Assembly: GCA_963801105.1 (NCBI GenBank)
Contig: CAWDDH010000003.1
Span: forward strand, 1,736,001 to 1,800,000
Direction: 5' to 3'
DNA: 64,000 bases
From: JAENVU01 sp963801105
GTDB taxonomy: Bacteria > Actinomycetota > Acidimicrobiia > IMCC26256 > JAENVU01
Shown here: positions 16,067-24,300 of the stretch, one piece after another
Position numbering within the stretch: the first letter of the stretch is position 1
Layout of the letters: each line of letters starts with the position of its first letter
Program-made: the position numbers and the translations under genes
Notes under the pieces: model-generated
Told to the model about the DNA's origin: nothing
The model's database searches: none
Seen by the model: only the letters and a program-made list of their open reading frames with translations

Positions 16067-17038
16067 TCAGCGTGGCGTGACGGGTGCGTCAGTCGCTTCC
16101 GCGTCCGCGCGCCGTTGCGCGATCCGCACGTAGAGCGCGTTGGCGCGTCGATCTGCCTCGGTGAGTGGTGGCGCCAGTGATCGCGGCCACAGCCTGGTGG
16201 CGCGAACCGCGCTGATCTCGGCGGCATACAGGACCACGCGTGCTTGGAGCGAGATCCATACGAGGAGGCCGAGGACCAATGCGAACAAGCCATAGACCTG
16301 GCTCATGCCCTGCAGCACCCTCGAGACATAGAAGGTCCCGAGCCGTTGAAGAAGCTCCCATGCGATGCCTGCTGCGATCGCACCAGGCAGGAGATCGCGC
16401 CACGAGACGTGGTTGACGATCGTCACCTGGAAGCCGATCTCGAACAGCGCCGTGTTGCACGCGATCGCGACGAGAGTCACCCCGAGGCTCTGGAGAAGAT
16501 CCGGAGCGAGGCTGATTCCAATGCTGCTCAGTACCGTCGTGACGAGGATGGCGAGCCCGATGATCGCGATCAGCGCGAGGCTGCGGGTCAGTCGAGGGAG
16601 GAAGCCGGGACGAGCGTGGACAGGAACGCCCCAGATGCGGTTCAGCGCGTGCTGGGTGACGTTGGCGATCCCGAGTCCCCCGTAGAGCGTGAACAGAACT
16701 CCCACCGCGAGCGCGATGCCGGTACCGCCCACGGTCGTGACGTTGGCGCGGATCTGGTCACCGATGATCGGGAAGTTCGCAAGTGCCGAGTCGAGGATCT
16801 TCGCTTGGAGATCGGGGTTGTCGTGGAGCAGGTACCCGAGCACGGTCACGCTGACGAGCAGCAAGGGGAAGAGGCTGACGAACCCGTAATAGGTGATCAG
16901 CGCGGCAAGGTTCCCACCTCGGTCGTCACCGAACTTCTTCAAGACGGCGAAGGGGAACCCGAGAGCCGGGTGCTCCTGCTGGAACCCATCGACGCGGCTG
17001 AGTCCCCGCTGGAGGTCGGGCATGCGCTTCTCTACCAT
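16067..17038 (-). CDS. YihY/BrkB-family inner membrane protein
   Basis: A 323-residue protein with about six transmembrane helices. It contains the family features GNLAALITYYGFVSLFPLLL, the QHALNRIWGVP loop and RDLLPGAIAAGIAWELLQ. Early reports linked the family to ribonuclease BN; the present view is a membrane protein of unknown transport role. ATG at 17038 follows GGGAGG by five bases. A distant paralogue lies at 52944. It is convergent with nothing and divergent from the secreted protein at 17244. Confidence 0.85.
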   Translation of the reverse strand: MVEKRMPDLQRGLSRVDGFQQEHPALGFPFAVLKKFGDDRGGNLAALITYYGFVSLFPLLLVSVTVLGYLLHDNPDLQAKILDSALANFPIIGDQIRANVTTVGGTGIALAVGVLFTLYGGLGIANVTQHALNRIWGVPVHARPGFLPRLTRSLALIAIIGLAILVTTVLSSIGISLAPDLLQSLGVTLVAIACNTALFEIGFQVTIVNHVSWRDLLPGAIAAGIAWELLQRLGTFYVSRVLQGMSQVYGLFALVLGLLVWISLQARVVLYAAEISAVRATRLWPRSLAPPLTEADRRANALYVRIAQRRADAEATDAPVTPR

Positions 17039-17145
17039 GAAGCCTCCCGATGGCCTGACGAGCGCTCGTCGCCGACGCTGAATCGCAGGAATCGGACGGA
17101 AACGAGGAGGCCTCATCCCGGCGTCCTCACCGCCCTTTGCGCGTA

Positions 17146-17173
17146 TTGCGCTTTTCGGCAGAAAGGGTATAGA
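17146..17173 (+). promoter_or_regulatory. Putative promoter for the gene at 17244
   Basis: TTGCGC (17146-17151) and TATAGA (17168-17173) are separated by 16 bp, close to the housekeeping sigma consensus. The ATG is 71 bases further on. It is the only AT-rich patch in this spacer. Confidence 0.4.
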
Positions 17174-17243
17174 ACGTCGGCCTGCAGGCAGACGGGTACG
17201 GGCGGGCCGGGCGTTCGAGGCTCGGGGCCGGAAGGGAGGCCTG

Positions 17244-18158
17244 ATGCGGGCAGTGATCGCACTGGTGGCAGTCCTTCCCCTTGCGGTGCCGCAGTGCGCC
17301 GGCAAGGCGCAGCGATCGGTCGCCTGTCAGGTCGACAACGCGCAGATCCAGGTCACCGGCGCGCAACCGGCGCGTGACGCGCCGCTGGACGGGCGTTCGA
17401 CGCTGCGAGCCTTCGGCGCGCGATGGTCCGGAGTCGGCGATTACCCGGTGAGTTTCTCGGGCACCGGAGCCGGCGCGTGCATGGTCAGGGGAGCCATCGT
17501 CGGTGAATGGCCCGACTCCGACCGGTGGACCAAGTGGCACTACCGCGCGGGGCTGCGCTTCTCGCAACCCGGCTTCACCGTCGTTGCGGTGCACGTCGTC
17601 AACCAGGGTGACGGCATCAAACCCAAGGACGACGGCGGCGGCAAGGCGCAGGACTTCGAGATCCAGCGATCATGGATCGAACACGTGCACGACGACTGCA
17701 TCGAGAACGACTATCTGCACAAGGGAACGATCCGTGACAACCTGCTCGACGGGTGCTACGTGATGTTCTCGTCCCGCGCGTCGTCTTCGAAGCTCGACGG
17801 GCGGTCCAACACCGTGGTGCTCGACGGCAACGTGGGCGCGCTCGAGCCGATGCGCTCGGTCTACCGCGGGCCGAGCCCGGGGACGGGCGGCTTCTTCAAG
17901 TGGTCGAGCAAGGCACCGGCGGTCGAGCTGACGAACAACGTGTTCATGGCGAGACAGTTGCCGAACCACGGCACACTCGAACCACCGACGGGCCCGCTCA
18001 CCTGCTCCGGGAATGTCATCGTGTGGCTGGGGAAAGGAGCGTTTCCAGCCGAAGCCGCGTGGCGCACACGGTGCCCCGACACCGTCGTGACGACCGACGC
18101 GGCCCGCTACGAGGCGGCCCGGACAGCCTGGCTCTCGACCCACGCGCTCGACACGTGA
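17244..18158 (+). CDS. Secreted protein, probable right-handed beta-helix
   Basis: A 304-residue protein with a signal peptide (AVIALVAVLPLAVPQCAG). I do not recognise a named family. The middle part alternates short strands with Asn/Asp turns (FEIQRSWIEHVHDDCIEN, GTIRDNLLDGCYVMFSSR, NTVVLDGNVGAL, VELTNNVFMARQ), the pattern of pectate-lyase-like parallel beta-helix proteins. Several Cys residues (in DDCIEN, DGCYVM, LTCSGN, RTRCPD) could form disulphides after export. The repeated Asp/His positions in VHDDCIENDY could hold calcium or a catalytic site, but no known motif is complete. It is a single-gene unit with its own promoter. Confidence 0.6.
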   Translation: MRAVIALVAVLPLAVPQCAGKAQRSVACQVDNAQIQVTGAQPARDAPLDGRSTLRAFGARWSGVGDYPVSFSGTGAGACMVRGAIVGEWPDSDRWTKWHYRAGLRFSQPGFTVVAVHVVNQGDGIKPKDDGGGKAQDFEIQRSWIEHVHDDCIENDYLHKGTIRDNLLDGCYVMFSSRASSSKLDGRSNTVVLDGNVGALEPMRSVYRGPSPGTGGFFKWSSKAPAVELTNNVFMARQLPNHGTLEPPTGPLTCSGNVIVWLGKGAFPAEAAWRTRCPDTVVTTDAARYEAARTAWLSTHALDT

Positions 18159-18584
18159 GCGGTCTGCCCCGGTCCGCTGAGCCGGATCGTGCGGACGGAG
18201 GGTCCGTCGGGCCTGCGGGGACCGTGACGGTGCGTCCGTCGGCGCCCCCGGCAGTGTGATGGTCGGGACATTCCGGACGGGTGTCTCGGGTGCACACTCG
18301 CATCGGGCGCAGTCGTGACGCGCGGGACAAGAATTGTGTATCGGTTGGCCGTTGGATTGTCCGGGTGAGTCTCGCGAACGCGTGCTGGACGCGCCAGTGA
18401 GGCCGCTTGGCTCGAGCGCCCGCCGCCATACAACACTGACGCTGGTCTTCGACGATTGGCTGACAACGGAACCTTGGCGGGGATTGCGGAGCTCTTGAGC
18501 GCGGGCTGATCGTCGCCGCCGAACATCGGGTCCGGCCGATCGCAATCCGGATCCGACGCGCAACGCGCGCCGAGGAGCGAGGAG
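18159..18584. other. Intergenic region without recognised gene
   Basis: About 425 bases between the secreted protein and the DUF2510 protein. Open frames cross it on both strands, but they have no ribosome site and no family-like sequence. No clear promoter or terminator stands out. Confidence 0.5.
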
Positions 18585-20114
18585 ATGGACATCATGACGA
18601 CACCGCACCCGGCAGGCTGGTACCCGGATCCGCTGGGTCGTGCCGATCACCGGTACTGGGACGGATCCGTCTGGACCGATCAGGCGTCGAGAGATGGCGT
18701 GGTCGCCATCGACCCGGTGCACCCCGAGCGGGTCGTGGAGCCGCGGCACCCCGAACCGGCGGCCTCTTCGAAGATCCCCATGCCGACCACCTCGCGCCGT
18801 CGGACGAAGCTCGTCGTCGTCGGCGCCGCCTGTGTCGCGGTCCTGCTCACGGTCGCGCTGGTGCTCACCAGGGGCGACGGGAGTGGCGGGAGCGGCGGTG
18901 GCAGTGGGCAGGTGGCGAACGAGAACTCGAGTCTGATCCTCGACAACCCCGTTGCCGGCCCGTCCGCCCGCCCGAAGAAGCTCTGGTCGTACAACTGCGC
19001 CGAGCCGTGCTCGATCATGGCCGACGCCAACCACGTCTACGCGACCATGGACGTGGGTTCCCCGCTCTCGCAGCACACGTTCGACCCCCGGTTCACGCCG
19101 GACACGTCGCTCCCGCGAGGAGCGCACGCCGTCGAGACGCTCGCGCTCGACGGGGCCACCGGCAAGGTCGCCTGGAAGGCCGACGTCGACGGCTCCACGA
19201 ACGACGTCGAGGTGGCCGACGGCGTCGTGTTGGTGACCACCGACGACCCGAGCCGCGACTTCACGCTCGCCGCCCCGACGACGACGGTCACCGCGCTCGA
19301 CGCCGCCACCGGCAAGAAGCTGTGGAGCGCCCACGGCACTGTCGAGGACTACGCGATCCCCGGGACGGTCGCCGTCGGCAACACCACGTCGGGCAGCTAC
19401 CGCACCGCGTACCTCGATGCGCGAACCGGGAACGAGCGGTGGTCGCGGGTCGGGCGTCTGCTGGGGATCTGCGACGGACGTGCGGTCATCACGTCGGGGG
19501 GGACCGTCGACCTCACCGACCCGACCACGGGGAAGGACGTGCGGACGATCCACACAGGTAGTCGGTCCGCCTCGGGTGGGGTCTGCGGCAAGGATCTGAT
19601 CGTCGTCGACGCCAATGACGCGCTGGACATCTACAGCCCGACGAAGGGGAAGAAGCTCTCGACCGCATCAGGGGGTTCGGCCGACACGCTCCTCGCGGCG
19701 GGCGGGCGGGTGTTCGCCATCGACGCCGACGGCACCATGAGATCCATCGACCCCTCGAACGGCAAGGAGGAGTGGTCGAACCCCGATGTCGCCGACGGCA
19801 ATCACGTCCACCTGTACCCCTGGCTCGACGGGAAGCTGCTGGTGGTCACCGACGGGCTTCCGACGCTCGTCTCCCAGGCGTCGGGTGAGGCCACCGGGCC
19901 GGGTTACCAGACGAGCAACGCGTGGGCCATCGCCAAGAACGGGCTCTACGTGGCAGGTGATTCCTCGGTCGCCCTGCTGCGATCGCGGGACCTCCACGTC
20001 GAGTGGGAGACCGACCTCGCAGCGCTCCGAACATCTGGATCGATCGACGACGTCGAGGTCGGGGGCGGTCGGCTCTTCGTGCTGCACCAGTTCGGGATTA
20101 CCGCCTACGGATGA
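18585..20114 (+). CDS. DUF2510-beta-propeller (PQQ-like repeat) membrane protein
   Basis: A 509-residue protein with three parts. Residues ~5-32 are a DUF2510 domain (HPAGWYPDPLGRADHRYWDG and WT). A single transmembrane helix follows at ~75-95 (LVVVGAACVAVLLTVALVL). The rest, from ~120 on, is a PQQ-like beta-propeller outside the membrane, with repeats such as LDGATGKVAWKADV, LDAATGKKLWSAHG, LDARTGNERWSRVG and IDPSNGKEEWSNPD. Propellers of this kind often act as scaffolds; no PQQ-dehydrogenase active site is visible. ATG at 18585 or 18594 (MTTPHPAG) may be the start; the second has better ribosome-site spacing. Confidence 0.8.
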   Translation: MDIMTTPHPAGWYPDPLGRADHRYWDGSVWTDQASRDGVVAIDPVHPERVVEPRHPEPAASSKIPMPTTSRRRTKLVVVGAACVAVLLTVALVLTRGDGSGGSGGGSGQVANENSSLILDNPVAGPSARPKKLWSYNCAEPCSIMADANHVYATMDVGSPLSQHTFDPRFTPDTSLPRGAHAVETLALDGATGKVAWKADVDGSTNDVEVADGVVLVTTDDPSRDFTLAAPTTTVTALDAATGKKLWSAHGTVEDYAIPGTVAVGNTTSGSYRTAYLDARTGNERWSRVGRLLGICDGRAVITSGGTVDLTDPTTGKDVRTIHTGSRSASGGVCGKDLIVVDANDALDIYSPTKGKKLSTASGGSADTLLAAGGRVFAIDADGTMRSIDPSNGKEEWSNPDVADGNHVHLYPWLDGKLLVVTDGLPTLVSQASGEATGPGYQTSNAWAIAKNGLYVAGDSSVALLRSRDLHVEWETDLAALRTSGSIDDVEVGGGRLFVLHQFGITAYG

Positions 20115-20201
20115 CGATCGAGCCCGCGACCGCGGCCCCCCGCACCCACAGGCTCGTGAGGGCCGTTGATCGGGGCGACATCGACAGCGCCCGATACTCG
20201 C

Positions 20202-20223
20202 CCGCGGATCGCGCATCCCGCGG
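20202..20223. terminator. GC-rich hairpin after the beta-propeller gene
   Basis: CCGCGGAT and ATCCCGCGG face each other around CGCGC, 88 bases after the stop at 20114. There is no T-run, so an intrinsic terminator is only possible, as often in high-GC genomes. Confidence 0.25.
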
Positions 20224-20360
20224 ACACGACGATCCGAAGGTGCCGGTCCACGGTCGGATCACGGGGTGATCGAATGCCGGCGCAGTCCTTGAGTTCGGCA
20301 CGGATGCGCCGATCACTCGAGTGGGAGCCGTTGGGGAAGAGGCCACCCGTGGGAGGAGCC

Positions 20361-21086
20361 ATGAAGGTCGAAGCCCAACCTGAATCGACTGAGCACGACC
20401 TGCAACTCCGGAACAGTCTGATGACCGTCGGCGCGGACGTCGATCTCGGCCACGCCGTCGAGACCGCCGATCGGGTCTGGTGGGTCGGCATGCACATGCC
20501 CGACGACCACTTCCAGTGCCACGTCTACCTGCTCGAGCACGGCGACCAGTCGGTGCTCTTCGATCCGGGCGGGCTCCTGACTTTCGAGCATGTCTTCCAG
20601 AAGGTCTCCGAGGTCGTCTCGTTCGATCAGATCCGATGGTTCGTGTGCCACCACCAGGCCCCCGACATCTCGGCGTCCGTGCTTCGCATCGATGCGCTCG
20701 TGACCCGGCCGGACGCGGCACTGGTCACCCACTGGCGCGCGGCCGCGCTGCTCAAGCACTACGGATCGAAGCTCCCGTTCTGGACTGGTTCATGCGGTGA
20801 CGGGCGACCACGACCCCTGCTCCGAGCAGGATGCCGAGTGGCGGGTCGACGACACCGAGCACGACCGCTCCCGTCAGTCCGCCCCAGAACCCCGCGTCGA
20901 CCAGCCCGCTCGACAGGTGGACGTTCACGATCGGCAACACGTAGTCCGACGATCCTGTCGCGGCTGGCTCAGTGTCGCTGTCGGTGTCGGCGACCGCCGT
21001 CTTGGCATTGGTGGCCATTGGTGTCTCCTTCTCGGCTTCGGTCTTGTCTCAGGCCGGCGCGAGCGCGTCGACTGGGCGGGCGATGA
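20361..21086 (+). pseudogene. Truncated oxygen-binding di-iron (ODP/MBL-like) domain protein
   Basis: ATG at 20361 has a strong GGGAGGAG site. The first ~140 residues match the N-terminal half of ODP-type metallo-beta-lactamase-like domains (flavodiiron-protein relatives): WWVGMHMPDDHFQCHVYLLE, then VLFDPGGLL, IRWFVCHHQAPDISAS, and ALVTHWRAAALLKHYG. Similarity stops at KLPFW (about 20784). After that the frame runs on as antisense of the small membrane gene at 20752-21018, giving Arg-rich nonsense. The expected second half with the remaining metal ligands is missing, so the gene was cut by a deletion or rearrangement. Confidence 0.6.
20752..21018 (-). CDS. Small membrane protein
   Basis: An 88-residue protein with GAAGGAGA six bases before its ATG. 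The N-terminal ~25 residues are polar and Thr/Asp-rich, followed by VLPIVNVHLSSGLVDAGFW and one or two hydrophobic segments (TGAVVLGVVDPPLGILLGAG). I do not recognise the family. Its last ~12 codons overlap the truncated ODP gene on the other strand, consistent with a recent junction that supplied a new stop. It is followed by the PLDc_N-like paralogue on the opposite side. Confidence 0.55.
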   Translation of the reverse strand: MATNAKTAVADTDSDTEPAATGSSDYVLPIVNVHLSSGLVDAGFWGGLTGAVVLGVVDPPLGILLGAGVVVARHRMNQSRTGASIRSA

Positions 21087-21279
21087 TGTAGATGAGCATG
21101 CCGAAGAACGGGACGATCAGGATCAGGAACGCCCATCCGGCCTTGGCCCAGCCGCTGTGATCAGGTCGGCGGAAGTTGTCGACGAACGCCCAAATGACCG
21201 CGAAGAAGATCGCGAACATCCCGAACCACATGAGCAGGACCCAGAACATGCTCAGGAGTGGAAAGTCGTAGGCAAGCAT
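21049..21279 (-). CDS. Small two-helix membrane protein (PLDc_N-like), paralogue
   Basis: A 76-residue paralogue of 10902-11138. The loop NFRRPDHSGWAKAGW and the opening LAYDFPLLSMF are nearly identical, while the helices differ more. AGGGG lies eight bases before ATG at 21279. The conserved loop and two helices fit the PLDc_N membrane domain. The function is unknown. Confidence 0.7.
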   Translation of the reverse strand: MLAYDFPLLSMFWVLLMWFGMFAIFFAVIWAFVDNFRRPDHSGWAKAGWAFLILIVPFFGMLIYIIARPVDALAPA

Positions 21280-21395
21280 TCGTTGTGCCCCTCTGTCGTA
21301 GACGAGAGGAGAGTTTCGCACGGGTAGGGCCCCGCGAAGCTACCGAAAGGCCTTTCGGGCAGGGGCGTCGGACCCCTCGACGCTGACCTCTCGCC

Positions 21396-24300
21396 CTACC
21401 TCGAGCTCTGGTCCGAGGGACGCCTCGTGATCGGGTCCTCGTGCGTCGTGGTCGGGAGGTCCACGACGTCCGCACCGTGTCGTTCGGCGATGCGTTCGCC
21501 GATGCGGGCGGTGATCCACGGGACGGCGACGGAGGCTCCGGTCGCGCCGACGGAGGCGCCGACGGCGGTGAGCCAGCCGGCCGGCCCGAGTGGTCGGCAG
21601 CCGAAGAACTGACTGACCCCGGGGGTCTGGATCACCGCGACCAGGACCCCGGTGCTGACGGTGGCCGCGCCGAACACCAGTGGGCTCCGACTCCCTGCGA
21701 CGAGCGTCTGGCCGAGCTGGGTGCCGACGAGAGCCGCCAGCGCGACCGTCCGGGCCCGGGTGGGAGTACCGGTGACGCGGGCCACGGCCCAGGCCGCACT
21801 CGCACCGACTGCGGTTGCTCCGGCCCGGACCGCGATCTCGCGGGTGAGTGGTGAGCCCAGGGATTCGTCGGGCCCCTCGTGGAGCAGCCTCTCGGGATTG
21901 CGGTCGCGCGGCTCCCGCAACGCGATGGCCAGTGCCGGGGCCATGTCGGTGAGCAGGTTGACCAGGAGCAGCTGGCGGGCGTTGAGAGGTGAGTTCCCCG
22001 TGAGCGCCGAGCCCAGGAGGATGAACCCCAACTCGCCGAGGTTGCCACCGACGAGGATCGCGACGGCGTCCCGTACCGATTCCCACATCGCCCGGCCCTC
22101 GATGATGGTCTCGACGATCGTCTCGATGCGGTCGTCCACCACGATGACGTCCGCGGTCTCGCGGGCGGCCGCAGTACCGCGGCCGCCGATCGCGATGCCG
22201 GCATCGGCGAGTCGAATCGCGGCCGCGTCGTTCGCGCCGTCACCGGTCATGGCGACGGATCGTCCGACGCGCTGGTACGCCTCGACGATCCGTACCTTCT
22301 GGACCGGGGTGACGCGGGCGAACACGACGACTTCGTCGATAATGTCGTCGAGCTCGTCGGTCTCGAGCTGATCCAGCTCGGCTCCGGTGAGGACACGGCC
22401 GTCGCCGAGAATGCCGAGCTCCGCAGCGATGGCCTCGGCCGTGCTCGGGTGGTCGCCCGTGATCATGGCGACGGCGACACCGGCCGCTCGGAGATCGCGG
22501 ACCGCCGCAGCGGCGGTCGGGCGTACCAGGTCGGCGAGCGCGACGAAGCCCAGCAGCTCGAGGCCCTCCATCCCGGCGCCGGTGTCGAGGCCTTCGTCGC
22601 CGTCGGGAACGGCCTCGGCGATTGCCAGGACGCGCAGGCCGCGGCGCCCGAGTCGCTCCACGTCTGCCTCGAGCGTGCGCCGGGTGACGGCATCGAGTGC
22701 CACGATCTCGCCGCGACGCCGCCAGGTCGCGGCGAGGGGCAGCACGACCTCCGGTGCACCCTTCACGGCGAGTAGCGCACCGGTGTCGGCACCGTGTCCG
22801 ACCACCGCGTGATAGCCGCGCCGGGACTCGAAGGGGAGCTCCTCGTGACGGTCCCAGCTGCCGATCCCGTAGCTGTCGACAACTCCGAGCGCGACCGCGC
22901 CCGCGACGATGGCGCGGTCGGTCGCATGCGGGAGGACGACATCGTCGTCGGCCACCGGGGTCGCGCGCAACGCGGCGGCGAGGATGGCCCGGCCGGACTC
23001 GCCGAACTCGTCGAGATGCTCTTCGTCGATGCCGTCGGAGACGCTGACGAGGGACATGGTTCCCTGCGTGAGGGTGCCGGTCTTGTCGAAGCAGATCTGG
23101 TTGACCCGTCCGAGCGCCTCGATGGCGCGAGGGTTGCGGACGAGCGCGTTGCGAGATGCAAGCCGGCGGGCGGCGGCCACCTGGGCGAGGGTCGCGAGCG
23201 CCGGCAGACCCTCCGGGATCGCGGCGACCATGAGGCTGACGCCGGCACCGACCGACTGGCGGACGGGTCGGCGGTACAGGAAGCCGAGGCCGGTCACGGC
23301 GGCACCCCCGGCGAGGGTGACCGGGATCGTGAGTCTGGTGAGGCGGCTCAGCCTTTGCTCGACGCCCGAGGCCGGCGCCGCCGCGGATGCGGCGGTACTC
23401 CGACCGACCTCGGTGTCGCAGCCGGTGGCGACGACGAGGGCGGTGGCGCGTCCGGCGGCGATGACCGACCCTTCGTAGACCATCGCGGCGCGCTCGGCGA
23501 CCGGTGCTCCGGGCGTGGCGGCGATGCCCTTGGCGACGGGCAGGGACTCGCCGGTGATGGCGGACTCGTCGGCCTCGAGCGCGACCGCTTCGAGGAGCCG
23601 ACAGTCGGCCGGCACGCTCGCGCCGGCCTCGAGCTCGATGACGTCGCCGACCACGAGGGTGTCGGCGGCGAGCTCGAGGACCTCACCGTCGACCCGGACC
23701 CGGGTCGGTGTGTTGCCGACGGACTCCAGGCGTGACAGCGAGCGCTCGGTCTGCACGCGCTGCGCTGCGCCGACGAGTGCATTCGCGCCGACCACTCCCG
23801 CAACCAGGGCCGCGTCGCTGAGCGAGCCGACCGCGGCGGAGAGCGCGGCGCCGAGCGCGAGGAGCGGGGTGAGCGGGTTGGCCAGCTCGTCCACCGCCGC
23901 CCGCGCCAGGCCGACGGGGGTGTGGACGAGACGTGCGGTGCCGACGTCACGGCGGCGGCGCTGTTCACCCGCGGTCAATCCGTTGAGAGAGCTGTCGAGC
24001 CGTTGGAGCGCTTCGTCCCCGTCGAGTTCGTGCCACGGGTGCTGCGGACCCGGTCGGGGAGGACTCTGTCCGCCGGCCTGGAGCCCGGCGATGCCTCCCA
24101 TCCCGATCGAGAGGAGGGCGGTGCCGTTGATCGGGAGCATCGCCCGTCGCGCGGCGGACCGGGCCGGGCCCAGGAAGGCCCAGACCCCACCGGTTGAGGC
24201 GCCACCGAGCGCCAGCAGCGCGGCCCGTCGGCTCACGTCGCGAGCGATGGGGATCGCCGTGACGATCCGCCACGCGTGCTCGAGCCCGGATCCGATCACG

